From Kordia zhangzhouensis (GTDB lineage: Bacteria > Bacteroidota > Bacteroidia > Flavobacteriales > Flavobacteriaceae), in NCBI RefSeq assembly GCF_001005305.1, contig NZ_LBMH01000001.1, positions 1 to 64,000 of the forward strand: 64,000 nucleotides of DNA, written 5' to 3'. Positions 30,343 through 39,656 of the stretch are shown here, piece by piece. The position numbers and the translations under genes were made by a program. The first letter of the stretch is position 1; the number at the start of each line of letters is the position of its first letter. The notes beneath the pieces are model-generated. The model was not told the DNA's origin. It ran no database searches and saw nothing but the letters and a program-made list of their open reading frames with translations.

Positions 30343-31905
30343 TTAGTTTGTAATTTCAATAATTACAGGTGCTACTTTTTTGATAAGTGGACCACTACTT
30401 TTTGCTTTGATATTCAAAATTTGTACTGTTTGTCCTCGTTTAGCTCTGTTTAAAGCTGCTTGTGCTCTAGAATCTAAACGTGTTCCATTTACAGTTATTG
30501 TAGGCTGACCAGGAACTTTAAAGTCAAATTGTGTTACACGTAAAGGTAAATCGAAATCGAAGTCATCTAATTTTGCCTCAACAGTACCTTTAGCTACACC
30601 ACTTTTACTCATCTTCATTGCTCCAGAAGCACCTCTAAAGTAACCTGTTGGTGCTGGAATTTCTTTAATTCTGAATGTTTTACTATCAGAAGCTCTTGAA
30701 CCATCATCAAGAGTAGCAGAAACATTGATTGTTACTTCTCTACCCGTTTGAGGTTTCATATTATACTTTCCGTTGCTTAACTTTTGTAATCCAGGTGCAG
30801 TTGCGTTTACTTTATTATCAGAAACTCCTGCAAAAGAAATTGTCATTGGGTTGTTAACTCCACGATAAACCACATTCATTTTGTCTGCAGAAATCGTTGC
30901 TGAGTTTGGACGTGGAACCACTACATAGTTTGCAGAGAAATTGATAGGTAATTCTTCTCCTTTTTCAACAAAAGTAAAGGTACCTTTTACTTCATGCTCT
31001 CCAACATTTCCAGTTCTAAATCGAACACGTGCATTTCCTGCAGAATCTAAAGCCTCTTCTTCTTTTAGAGAAACTTCATCACCATTTACGTTCAATTTGA
31101 TAGGTGTAACATTTGCATATTTACCTAATACCACAGTTCCTCTAAATTCTTCTCCTGCAAAGAAAGCGTTCTTTTCAGGTAAAACAATAGCTTGATAGTT
31201 TTTCAATGTAATTGCTTCTTCTAGAGAGTTTCCTAAGAAAAGGTTATACAAGTTTGCCTCTGTAGTTTTCACATCATTTTGCATTGCAGTAATTTTCGCA
31301 TACGATGCAACTGCTGGAAAACCTTTAAAGTTGTAGTCTAAATAGCCCAATTTAGCTCCTTCGATAGGTTTGATATCACTTAAATCAAAACGCTTTTCAA
31401 AGTTTTCGATTGCAGTAGCATATGTTTGATCGTCTCCAAGTACATTTCTGATATCTTCTTTGTACTTACGAATTCTAGCCATTACAGCTTCTCCTTCTTT
31501 TGTTAAACGATCTCCTGTAAACCACTTTTCATCTAAGTAATCTCCTTTATCCATTTTTTCTGCAGGTAGTCCACCATCTTCAGTTCTTTCATACTGACCA
31601 CCTTTAAGGATATCTTGCTTGATTCCTTCCAAGTATGCATCAAAATCGTTTGAGATTGCTCTAATTTGCTGTGCTTTTTGAGCTGGTATTCTAAATTCTG
31701 GTTTTTCTTGAGCTTTTTGATCAAGTCCAGTTAACAGTCTGTTGTTTGACTCATCTGTTAGTTCGTTTGTACTCACGAACTTTGAGTTCATTGAGTCAAA
31801 TGCTGATAGTACTTCTTTGGTCATGGTCATTGCGATCATTGCAATGAACACTAAGTACATCAAGTTAATCATTTTCTGCCTTGCAGATACTTTTCCTCCT
31901 GCCAT
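30343..31905 (-). CDS. gldM: gliding motility/T9SS protein GldM
   Basis: A 520-residue inner-membrane protein. One N-terminal helix (about 12-30, LMYLVFIAMIAMTMTKEVL) anchors a long periplasmic part made of a helical domain and several Ig-like beta domains (for instance NPMTISFAGVSDNKVNATAP). With GldL it forms the proton-driven motor of the type IX secretion system and gliding machinery; the conserved Glu in the membrane helix (TKEVLSAF) is in the expected place. Order, length and neighbours agree with canonical gldKLMN. Confidence 0.96.
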   Translation of the reverse strand: MAGGKVSARQKMINLMYLVFIAMIAMTMTKEVLSAFDSMNSKFVSTNELTDESNNRLLTGLDQKAQEKPEFRIPAQKAQQIRAISNDFDAYLEGIKQDILKGGQYERTEDGGLPAEKMDKGDYLDEKWFTGDRLTKEGEAVMARIRKYKEDIRNVLGDDQTYATAIENFEKRFDLSDIKPIEGAKLGYLDYNFKGFPAVASYAKITAMQNDVKTTEANLYNLFLGNSLEEAITLKNYQAIVLPEKNAFFAGEEFRGTVVLGKYANVTPIKLNVNGDEVSLKEEEALDSAGNARVRFRTGNVGEHEVKGTFTFVEKGEELPINFSANYVVVPRPNSATISADKMNVVYRGVNNPMTISFAGVSDNKVNATAPGLQKLSNGKYNMKPQTGREVTINVSATLDDGSRASDSKTFRIKEIPAPTGYFRGASGAMKMSKSGVAKGTVEAKLDDFDFDLPLRVTQFDFKVPGQPTITVNGTRLDSRAQAALNRAKRGQTVQILNIKAKSSGPLIKKVAPVIIEITN

Positions 31906-31956
31906 TTCTAATTAGTTTTTTTAGTTTTTTGTTTAATTTTTACTATCAATAACTAA

Positions 31957-32592
31957 TTAGCTCTTGTTCATCGCAGATAACATTCCTCCATACACACCAT
32001 TTAATGATGATAGGTTCGATGCCAATGATTGCATTTGTTCTTTTAACTTTTGTGCGTTTTCTACAGCCTCTTCATTGATTGCAGCTTGACGATTAGCACT
32101 TTCCATTTGTACTTTGTAAAGACTATTTAATGATTCCATTTGCGCTGCCGCTAATGACATCTCTTCGCTATATTTTTTTGTAGAAGCGATTGCATCAACT
32201 GTTGGAGAAATACTTTTTGCAGCTCCTTCGAAGTTACGGATACTGTTTCCTAAGCTCTGCATTAATTCACCGTCAATTTTAGCATCTTTTAATAAGTTAT
32301 CTAATTTCTTAGATAATAATCCTTCAGCGTCAGTAGCTTCTTCTACTTTTTTAGCTTTTGCTTTTGCTGATCCTCCAGCTAATTCTGGATATACTAATGA
32401 CCAATCTAGTTCATCTGTTTGTCTTTCGAAAGCTGAGTATGTAAATACAAGTGCTTCTACAATCATTCCAATTGTAAGAATCTCACTACCATAAGGCCAG
32501 TGCTGAATTTTAAATAATGCTCCTACAATTACAATTGCCGCTCCAAGTCCATAAACCATGTTCGTTAGCGTAATCTTGCCATTCTTTGCCAT
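31957..32592 (-). CDS. gldL: gliding motility/T9SS protein GldL
   Basis: A 211-residue inner-membrane protein with two N-terminal helices (about 8-26, NMVYGLGAAIVIVGALF, and 33-52, SEILTIGMIVEALVFTYSAF) and a long helical cytoplasmic tail. The KIQHWPYGSE loop between the helices is strongly typical of GldL/PorL. It forms the stator-like ring around the GldM dimer and drives secretion and gliding using the proton gradient. It is separated from gldM by 51 bp. Confidence 0.96.
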   Translation of the reverse strand: MAKNGKITLTNMVYGLGAAIVIVGALFKIQHWPYGSEILTIGMIVEALVFTYSAFERQTDELDWSLVYPELAGGSAKAKAKKVEEATDAEGLLSKKLDNLLKDAKIDGELMQSLGNSIRNFEGAAKSISPTVDAIASTKKYSEEMSLAAAQMESLNSLYKVQMESANRQAAINEEAVENAQKLKEQMQSLASNLSSLNGVYGGMLSAMNKS

Positions 32593-32690
32593 AATAATCT
32601 AATTTTTAGTTTAGTGTTTAGTTAATAAAATTTTAGTGTTGGGTTAACCGTGGTTTTTTTATAAGTGTGTCAATAGTTAGTGTCTATGTA

Positions 32691-34055
32691 TTATCTTTTC
32701 CCAGTACCAATTACATCTGTACCCATGTAACTTTGTACTGTTCTGAATCCAATGTAGCTTCTTGCTGAGTCTTTGTACTCAAAATCTCTTGTACTAACTT
32801 GCAAGAAGTATTCTACGTCTTTCCATGATCCACCGCGAATAACTTTACGCTTGTTTAACGTATCGTTTACGTTAGGACTCATTGTAGACATATATTCGTA
32901 TGAGCTTGGATCGTAAGAAGAAGCCGTCCATTCAGAAACATTTCCTGCCATGTTGTATAAATTGAAATCATTTGGCTCAAATGCATCTGCTTCTACTGTG
33001 TATAATGCTTGATCGGCAGCGTAGTTTCCTCGCAAAGGTTTGAAGTTTGCCAAGAAACACCCTCTGTCATTCATAGTGTATGGTCCTCCCCAAGGATATG
33101 TTGCTCCTTCGAGACCACCACGAGCAGCATATTCCCACTCTGCTTCAGAAGGTAATCTGAATTTGTTGATTAAGTGACGTTTTCTTTCTTTTCTGTAGAT
33201 ATTCTTTTTAAGAGTTCTCCATTCACAGAATGCTTTTGCTTGTTTCCAAGTAACACCCACTACTGGATAGTCATTGTATGCATCATGCCAAAAATAATCA
33301 TTGTGCATTGGCTCATTGTATGAATATTCAAAATCTCTAATCCAAACGGTTGTATCTGGGTATACCTCTATATTTTCTCTTTTAATAAATTCCGTACGTT
33401 TTAAACCTTTGTTTTTTGCAGCACTTTCAATATCCATCCATGTATATTGGAAGCGTACTTTAGTCCAATCAATCGTACGTTGTCCGTTATAAGATTCTGC
33501 TTCAGGAATCAACATAGAGTCCATTACTTCTGCATAATATTCATCTGGAATTTCAGAGTAATCCCAAATCAAATCTTCGTCACGGTTCAATCTTCTTCCC
33601 TCGTATCCTGTTACTCCCAATCCAACATAGTTTTCAAGATTGTATTTCTCCCATGCAGTTAAGTTTGTGGTATCCGCATCTTTAAACGCATACTTAGCAA
33701 TTCCTCCTTCATTTGGATCAGTTTTACCTTCTTCATCAGCTAAAATAGCTAGTTTAGTTCTGATGATAGAATCTCTTACCCAATAGACAAACTCTCTATA
33801 TTCACTATTAGTAATTTCTGTTTCGTCCATGTAAAATGAAGGAACGGTCACAGTTTTAGTTGGTGCGTTCTTAGTTTGAGCGATATCGTCATCAGACTTA
33901 CCCATGATAAAAGAACCCCCTGGAACTAATGTCATACCATAAGGTTTTTCTGGATGCCATTTTTTTCCTTTGACACCGACTAACTCACCTCTGTCTTTGG
34001 AACCACAGCTATAGAGAAATGCTAAAACGGCTGTTAATACAACAATCTTTTTCAT
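32691..34055 (-). CDS. gldK: gliding motility/T9SS lipoprotein GldK
   Basis: A 454-residue lipoprotein (lipobox FLYSC, Cys17) with a formylglycine-generating-enzyme (FGE-sulfatase) fold: MTLVPGGSFIMGKSDDD, FYMDETEITNSEYREFVYWV, RLPSEAEWEYAARGG and YNMAGNVSEWTAS. The GldK/PorK family uses the fold structurally in the T9SS outer-membrane ring with GldN. It is the first gene of gldKLMN. The 98-bp gap to gldL is larger than other gaps in the operon but I see no terminator. A -7 box lies at 34172-34179. Confidence 0.95.
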   Translation of the reverse strand: MKKIVVLTAVLAFLYSCGSKDRGELVGVKGKKWHPEKPYGMTLVPGGSFIMGKSDDDIAQTKNAPTKTVTVPSFYMDETEITNSEYREFVYWVRDSIIRTKLAILADEEGKTDPNEGGIAKYAFKDADTTNLTAWEKYNLENYVGLGVTGYEGRRLNRDEDLIWDYSEIPDEYYAEVMDSMLIPEAESYNGQRTIDWTKVRFQYTWMDIESAAKNKGLKRTEFIKRENIEVYPDTTVWIRDFEYSYNEPMHNDYFWHDAYNDYPVVGVTWKQAKAFCEWRTLKKNIYRKERKRHLINKFRLPSEAEWEYAARGGLEGATYPWGGPYTMNDRGCFLANFKPLRGNYAADQALYTVEADAFEPNDFNLYNMAGNVSEWTASSYDPSSYEYMSTMSPNVNDTLNKRKVIRGGSWKDVEYFLQVSTRDFEYKDSARSYIGFRTVQSYMGTDVIGTGKR

Positions 34056-34171
34056 ACGGATTTATTGAGGTTAATACGTTTTTTATAGATTTTAAGGGCG
34101 TAAACCTATCTATTTATTTTTAAAAAAACAATTTTTTATTCTAAAAACTAAAGGTTTTAAACTGCTTTTCG

Positions 34172-34179
34172 CAAATATA
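34172..34179 (-). promoter_or_regulatory. -7 box upstream of gldK
   Basis: TATATTTG on the minus strand, giving a leader of about 110 nt before gldK. It lies 27 bp beyond the end of the arginase-fold gene, so gldKLMN has its own promoter. Confidence 0.5.
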
Positions 34180-34205
34180 ATTTTAAGGTTTTCTTAACAC
34201 GCTTA

Positions 34206-35375
34206 TTAATTTATACTTTTTTTATACGCCATCCACCATCTTTCTGGAATTATTTGATTACATGCATTCAAATAATCTTGGTGGGTGCAAGGTAATAACG
34301 TATGTCTTTTTAATTTATTATTCAAACTTGAAATAAATGGTATTTCTATCCACCATCTTTCTGTTTTATTGCTTTTATAGAAGATCATTTCTTCTGTTTC
34401 GTGAGGCACTATATATTTGGTATAATCATCTTTAGAGGTAAATGGATAGTCGTTTACACGATAGTTTACACCTTCAATAAAATACCAAATCATTTGCGCA
34501 ACAAGCATCGCTGTTATTTCTTCATCTTTCGTATTTTTATATTCAAATATTCCAAAAGATGATACTTTATCACTGATTCCTGCGTATCGACTGATGGCAC
34601 AAATTTCCTTTCCATCTAGTCCGTTGGGAGATGTATTTTGATTCCCACTAACTTCAGACGCCTTTACTGCAGATAAATCAATTCCAACTATATCTGCATC
34701 GCGTGTAATAGGTTCTACAATACTAATATCACTCGAAACCTGTCCTAAACGATATGCATCAAAGAACAGTTTTTGCATTAAGTCAATTTCCTCTTGCGAA
34801 TTGAAGTAGGTTTGATAGCCAATATTACTGTAGTTAAAGAGATTATGTGGCGATTCCATGATAATCTTCCCCATATAGGTATGATTACTGACCATTTGCA
34901 CTTCTGATCCAAAGTCAAACTTACTATCTACATTGACAATATTGACCGTTTGTTCCATATTATCATACGCTCTGTACATAGCATACATTAAATCTTGACT
35001 TCCTCCCAATATTATTGGAATGATATTTTTTTTAAGAAGTGGCTCCATGATTCTTTTGAGCGCAGCATAAGTATCTTCTACGGTTTCTCCTTTGTAAAGA
35101 TTCCCTAAATCGACCATTTTATGACTCCAATTTCCAGGAAATAGACTGTAAAAAGCTTTTCTAATTTCCAACAAATCCAATTGTTCTCCTAAGTAATTAA
35201 TATCACTTCTGTTTTCCAAAACTGCTATGATTGCAAATTTTGCAGAAAGTATAGTTTCAGGCAAGCCATTTTTAGAAGTATGAATATCAATCTGATTTCC
35301 TAAATTTTGTTTGGAAAGCAATTCATTATGAGCCATCAATATATCATTGACAGGCGATAAAAACTCAAACTCCAT
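34206..35375 (-). CDS. arginase/formimidoylglutamase-fold protein, metal site degraded
   Basis: A 389-residue protein of the ureohydrolase family often found between topA and gldK in Flavobacteriia. The fold motifs are recognisable but altered: canonical GGDHS is GGSQD (in IPIILGGSQDLMYAMYRAY), DAHxD is DSKFD (NVDSKFDFGS) and the SxDxDxxxP region reads VGIDLSAVKASEVSG. Several Mn-binding residues, including both His, are therefore lost, and arginase or formiminoglutamase activity is doubtful. It overlaps topA by one base (TAATG), so the genes are coupled. Confidence 0.8.
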   Translation of the reverse strand: MEFEFLSPVNDILMAHNELLSKQNLGNQIDIHTSKNGLPETILSAKFAIIAVLENRSDINYLGEQLDLLEIRKAFYSLFPGNWSHKMVDLGNLYKGETVEDTYAALKRIMEPLLKKNIIPIILGGSQDLMYAMYRAYDNMEQTVNIVNVDSKFDFGSEVQMVSNHTYMGKIIMESPHNLFNYSNIGYQTYFNSQEEIDLMQKLFFDAYRLGQVSSDISIVEPITRDADIVGIDLSAVKASEVSGNQNTSPNGLDGKEICAISRYAGISDKVSSFGIFEYKNTKDEEITAMLVAQMIWYFIEGVNYRVNDYPFTSKDDYTKYIVPHETEEMIFYKSNKTERWWIEIPFISSLNNKLKRHTLLPCTHQDYLNACNQIIPERWWMAYKKSIN

Positions 35376-37864
35376 TATTTTTTGGCTTTGGCTTTAGGTT
35401 TTGCTTTGGTTTTTTTCTTTGGCGCTTTTTCTTCGATCATTTTTTGCACTTCTTCTAGTGTCAGTTTAGAAGCATCAACTGTTTTTGGCAGTTCTATTTT
35501 TGTTTTTCCTTTGATGATATTACTCCTTCCCCAACGTGCTTTTTCTATTCGAATACCTTCTTCTTCCCAGTTTTGGATTATTTTTTCCCTTTCTTTTTGC
35601 TTTTTATCTTCAATCAACTCTTCAATATCTGATTTCGACAAATTATCAAAATCATATTTTTTGTTTACATTGATAAAAATTCCGTTCCATTTTAAGAAAG
35701 GACCAAAACGACCTACACCTTTCGTAACATCATGTCCTTCATATTGTGCTATTGGCGCATCAGCTTCTTCGCGAGCCTGAATTAATTCAATAGCTCTATC
35801 CATTTTTACATCTAGGGGATCTTCTCCTTTATCTAAGGAAATAAATTTTTTCCCAAACTTCACATATGGTCCAAAACGCCCGTTATTTACCTCAACTGTT
35901 TCCCCTTTATATTCACCCAGTTTTTTTGGCAACTTAAAGAGATCCATAGCTTCTTCAAAGGTGATTGTATTTAATTGCTGATCGGGACTTAAACTAGCAA
36001 ATTGCGGCTTTTCTTCGTCATCTACCGTTCCTATTTGCACCATTGGCCCAAATTTACCCAATCGCACACTGACTTGTTTACCCGTAGCTGGATCTGTTCC
36101 CAAAATACGTTCTCCAGACTCACGCTCAGCATTTTCTTTTACATCTTCTACTTTTGGGTGAAAATCCTTGTAAAAACTTTTCATCATGTCTTTCCACTCT
36201 TCATTTCCAGAAGCAATGTCATCAAAATCCTGCTCTACTTTTGCAGTAAAATTATAATCTAGAATAGACGAGAAATTTTTAACCAAGAAATCATTCACAA
36301 TCATTCCGATATCAGTTGGAACAAGTTTTCCTTTGTCAGAACCCACCTTTTCAGTAAGTTCTTTCTCTATGATTTTATCATTTTGCAGTGTTAATTGCTG
36401 ATAGTTTCTTTCGATACCTTCAATTGTTCCTTTTTCAATATAACCTCTGTTTTGTATTGTAGAGATGGTTGGCGCATAGGTTGACGGTCTTCCTATACCT
36501 AATTCTTCTAATTGTTTCACTAAAGAAGCTTCTGTATAACGGTACGGAGCTTTTGTATAGCGCTGAGTAGCTGTAATAGATTCATTGGTTAGCTGCTCTT
36601 CCACTTTTAGTGTTGGCAACATACCATCTTGCTCCTCTTCTTCTTCATCTTTTCCTTCTAAATAAACTTTTAAGAAACCTTCAAATTTAAGCACTTCTCC
36701 ATTTGCTGTAAATAACTCATTATGAGTGCTTGCTTGTATTTTAGCATTGGTACGTTCTAAGCGCGCATCACTCATTTGAGAAGCTAGCGTACGTTTCCAA
36801 ATCAATTCATACAAACGCACCTGATCATATTCAGCATCAATGCTATGATTTTCCATATTCGTTGGACGAATTGCTTCGTGAGCTTCCTGCGCACCTTTGG
36901 ATTTGCTTGTATAGTTTCGCGGTTTGCTATATTCTTCTCCGTAGGAACGAATAATTTCTGCTTGAGCTGCATTTTTAGCCTCTTTAGAAAGATTCACACT
37001 ATCCGTTCTCATATAGGTGATATACCCTGCTTCGTATAAACGTTGTGCCAACGTCATCGTTTTACTAACTGAAAAATATAATTTACGCGAAGCTTCCTGT
37101 TGCAATGTAGATGTTGTAAAAGGTGCTGCGGGTGATTTTTTAGCAGGTTTTGTTTCTAGACTAGCAATTGTAAAGTTTGCCCCAACATTTTTGGCTAAGA
37201 ATTCTTTGGCAGCTTTGTGAGTTGCAAATGTTTTATTAAGTCTCGCTTTAAATTTTTTACCTTCAGAGTTTAAAAATTCGGCTGCAACCTTAAATGACGC
37301 TTTAGGTTTAAAATCCTGTATTTCACGTTCACGTTCTACTATAAGTCGCACAGATACAGATTGCACTCTTCCGGCAGATAATCCTCCTTTTACCTTTCTC
37401 CAAAGAACAGGCGATAATTCATATCCAACCAATCTATCTAGAATTCGACGTGCTTGTTGTGCATTGACAAGATTATAATCAATATCACGCGGATTTTCTA
37501 TAGCTTTAAGAATGGCTGATTTGGTAATTTCATGAAAAACAATTCGTTTTGTACGCTTAGGATCTAATTTTAGTGTTTCTGCTAAGTGCCATGCAATGGC
37601 TTCTCCTTCACGGTCCTCATCACTAGCTAGCCAAACCATTTCTGCTTTTTTCGCTAAATCTTTTAGCTGTTTTACTACTGATTTTTTATCACTAGATACA
37701 ATGTATTCAGGTTCAAAATCACCTTCTACATTTACTCCTAGTTCTTTGGAAGGCAGGTCTGCAATATGTCCAAAACTTGACGCAACTTTATACTCTTTAC
37801 CCAGAAATTTTTCAATTGTTTTTGCCTTTGCAGGTGACTCCACAATTACCAGATTCTTTGCCAT
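35375..37864 (-). CDS. topA: DNA topoisomerase I
   Basis: An 829-residue type IA topoisomerase. The Toprim domain starts at the N-terminus (NLVIVESPAKAKTIEKFLG, ASDEDREGEAIAWHL), the active-site Tyr lies in GYITYMRTDSVNLS, and GRPSTYAPTISTIQNRGYIE follows. The C-terminus has topoisomerase C-terminal repeats (RFGPYVKFGKKFISL, GRFGPFLKWNG) instead of Cys4 zinc fingers, and a Lys/Ala/Pro-rich tail, typical of Bacteroidota. It relaxes negative supercoils. A -7 box is at 37885-37892. It is coupled to the arginase-fold gene downstream. Confidence 0.97.
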   Translation of the reverse strand: MAKNLVIVESPAKAKTIEKFLGKEYKVASSFGHIADLPSKELGVNVEGDFEPEYIVSSDKKSVVKQLKDLAKKAEMVWLASDEDREGEAIAWHLAETLKLDPKRTKRIVFHEITKSAILKAIENPRDIDYNLVNAQQARRILDRLVGYELSPVLWRKVKGGLSAGRVQSVSVRLIVEREREIQDFKPKASFKVAAEFLNSEGKKFKARLNKTFATHKAAKEFLAKNVGANFTIASLETKPAKKSPAAPFTTSTLQQEASRKLYFSVSKTMTLAQRLYEAGYITYMRTDSVNLSKEAKNAAQAEIIRSYGEEYSKPRNYTSKSKGAQEAHEAIRPTNMENHSIDAEYDQVRLYELIWKRTLASQMSDARLERTNAKIQASTHNELFTANGEVLKFEGFLKVYLEGKDEEEEEQDGMLPTLKVEEQLTNESITATQRYTKAPYRYTEASLVKQLEELGIGRPSTYAPTISTIQNRGYIEKGTIEGIERNYQQLTLQNDKIIEKELTEKVGSDKGKLVPTDIGMIVNDFLVKNFSSILDYNFTAKVEQDFDDIASGNEEWKDMMKSFYKDFHPKVEDVKENAERESGERILGTDPATGKQVSVRLGKFGPMVQIGTVDDEEKPQFASLSPDQQLNTITFEEAMDLFKLPKKLGEYKGETVEVNNGRFGPYVKFGKKFISLDKGEDPLDVKMDRAIELIQAREEADAPIAQYEGHDVTKGVGRFGPFLKWNGIFINVNKKYDFDNLSKSDIEELIEDKKQKEREKIIQNWEEEGIRIEKARWGRSNIIKGKTKIELPKTVDASKLTLEEVQKMIEEKAPKKKTKAKPKAKAKK

Positions 37865-37884
37865 ATATCATTTTTTTCAGAGTA

Positions 37885-37892
37885 CAAAAGTA
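37885..37892 (-). promoter_or_regulatory. -7 box upstream of topA
   Basis: TACTTTTG on the minus strand, 20 bp upstream of the topA start codon. Confidence 0.55.
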
Positions 37893-37969
37893 GGCAGATT
37901 TTTATTTATTGGCACATTTTTTTCAGTTTTCAGTATTTTAACCAACATAACAACGTCCTTTTTTTGCAC

Positions 37970-39073
37970 TTAAAAATCATAGGTAATCCCGACGGTAAAT
38001 GCTCCAAATTTCTTAGCTCCAAGATAGGTAATGTATGGAGATAATTCATATTTAAAAACCAACCCAACTTTTTTATAATGAAGCCCAGAAAAAAGCCCGT
38101 AGTTTATTTTTTGCTCAAAGAAATTTGAAGTATTGTAGCCCAAAAGTTCATTGTTTGGTGAATAAAGCTCATACCCTACATACGAACCCGCTTCTATGCT
38201 AAAGTGCCCAAATCGCTTTTCAAAACTAGATATCAAATTCAAACTCACTTCACCTTTATTAAAACTAATAGAATCATTTTTAATGTGGAGGTTTCTATAT
38301 TGAACCGAAGCTCCGTAGTTAAAAATGTAGTTGTTTTTTAATTCTTTTTCTTCCGTATAAGACACTTCTACCACATACGATTGTAGAAATTTATAATTGT
38401 TTGACGACGTAAACCCATTAAAACCAACCATTACGTCAAAGTTTTCATAGATGACTTTCTTTGTTTTTTTAGATTGCTTAGCACGCTTCTTTTGTAACGT
38501 TTCTGGAACAACCAAAGAAAATTCGTAAAGCTTTACACCAACTTTCTCCATATAAAACACCTCATCATCTTCAAGAATAAACGTTTTCTCTTCTTCTTTT
38601 TTAACCATATCAAAATCAACACCTTGCTGTTCACTGGAATGATTTTTATCGTACGATCGCAAAGAAGATGTGTTAATTTGAGTCGTTGAATTGACATCAA
38701 CAGAAGTTTTTCTTGTTATGTTATCAATAGATGAAACTTTTACCTTCTCAATACTTATTTTTTCTTTGGAATTAATATTTATCTTTTCTTGAGAGGCACT
38801 TTTAGAAATATGCTGCATTTTGTTTTGAGATGGTATTTTTTTCTCTTTCGTGTGTGTCATTGAATTTTGCTCAATATTCTCGCCAAAATGACCAACGGTA
38901 TAAACACTCAACCATCCAAATAGCATCAACAACAATAAATACACAGCAAACCTTTTACGTTTTTTACGTTTTATTTTTTGTTGAACGATTTCCCAACCAT
39001 TTTCAGAAGGAATACTCGTTTTATCGGAGAGTTCGCTTTTAGCAAGCGCATCTATAAAATCAAAATCTTCCAT
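37970..39073 (-). CDS. anti-sigma-factor-like membrane protein with barrel-like C-terminus
   Basis: A 367-residue protein. A cytosolic N-terminus (MEDFDFIDALAKSELSDKTS, then GWEIVQQKIKRKKRK) precedes one membrane helix (about 43-60, AVYLLLLMLFGWLSVYTV), a polar linker (about 65-185) and a C-terminal region of strands ending in FGAFTVGITYDF. The N-terminal layout and its position overlapping the ECF sigma gene by 14 bp point to an anti-sigma factor; the end resembles outer-membrane barrel repeats. Such fusions occur in Bacteroidota. It is the last gene of the three-gene operon from 40708. Confidence 0.65.
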   Translation of the reverse strand: MEDFDFIDALAKSELSDKTSIPSENGWEIVQQKIKRKKRKRFAVYLLLLMLFGWLSVYTVGHFGENIEQNSMTHTKEKKIPSQNKMQHISKSASQEKININSKEKISIEKVKVSSIDNITRKTSVDVNSTTQINTSSLRSYDKNHSSEQQGVDFDMVKKEEEKTFILEDDEVFYMEKVGVKLYEFSLVVPETLQKKRAKQSKKTKKVIYENFDVMVGFNGFTSSNNYKFLQSYVVEVSYTEEKELKNNYIFNYGASVQYRNLHIKNDSISFNKGEVSLNLISSFEKRFGHFSIEAGSYVGYELYSPNNELLGYNTSNFFEQKINYGLFSGLHYKKVGLVFKYELSPYITYLGAKKFGAFTVGITYDF

Positions 39074-39656
39074 GTGCTTTTTTTACGGTTTGCAATTGCT
39101 CTTTTAATAGTTTTCGCGCTCTATATAAGCGTGTTTTGGAAGTTGCTTCTGGTATTTTTAACAACTTTGCAATTTCTTTATGTGAATATTCTTCAACTGC
39201 ATACAAGTTGAACACGAGTTTAAATTCCAACGGAAGCTGCTCAACCAATTGTTGAATTTGAGAAACTTCTTCTAAAGGTTCTTGATAGGTTTTTTGTGAT
39301 GATAGGATTATTTCGCTTTGTGAAGCAATCAAAAATTTCTTCTTTCGCAAAAAAGACAAACTTTCACGAATCATAATTTTCCGCACCCAACCTTCAAAGC
39401 TTCCTTCGTGTTTGTATTTTTTTATATTGAAAAAAACCTTTACAAAACCATTTTGCATCGCTTCTTCGGCCATAGCGCTATCTGAAATAAAATTTTGACA
39501 CGCAGCCAACATTTTAGGTGCAAGTGTATCATACACTGCTTTTTGAGCAAGTTTGTCATTTTTGCGCAAGCCTACAATATCATGTTTTTCTACGTTTATT
39601 TTTTTCAAAAACGTTTTCCTAGTTTGATTGGTTTGTATTTGAATAGAGTTTAGCAA
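39060..39656 (-). CDS. ECF-type RNA polymerase sigma factor
   Basis: About 198 residues with sigma-70 region 2 (AEEAMQNGFVKVFFNIKKY with EGSFEGWVRKIMIRESL) and region 4 (LPLEFKLVFNLYAVEEYSHK and EIAKLLKIPEATSKTRLYRA). No ATG precedes region 2. I use the TTG at 39656, which overlaps the stop of the upstream lipoprotein gene by 7 nt; a TTG at 39608 is the alternative. It is followed by an overlapping anti-sigma-like gene. The matched promoters at 40740-40767 and 42221-42248 are candidate targets, which would make this operon self-activating. Confidence 0.88.
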   Translation of the reverse strand: MLNSIQIQTNQTRKTFLKKINVEKHDIVGLRKNDKLAQKAVYDTLAPKMLAACQNFISDSAMAEEAMQNGFVKVFFNIKKYKHEGSFEGWVRKIMIRESLSFLRKKKFLIASQSEIILSSQKTYQEPLEEVSQIQQLVEQLPLEFKLVFNLYAVEEYSHKEIAKLLKIPEATSKTRLYRARKLLKEQLQTVKKAHGRF

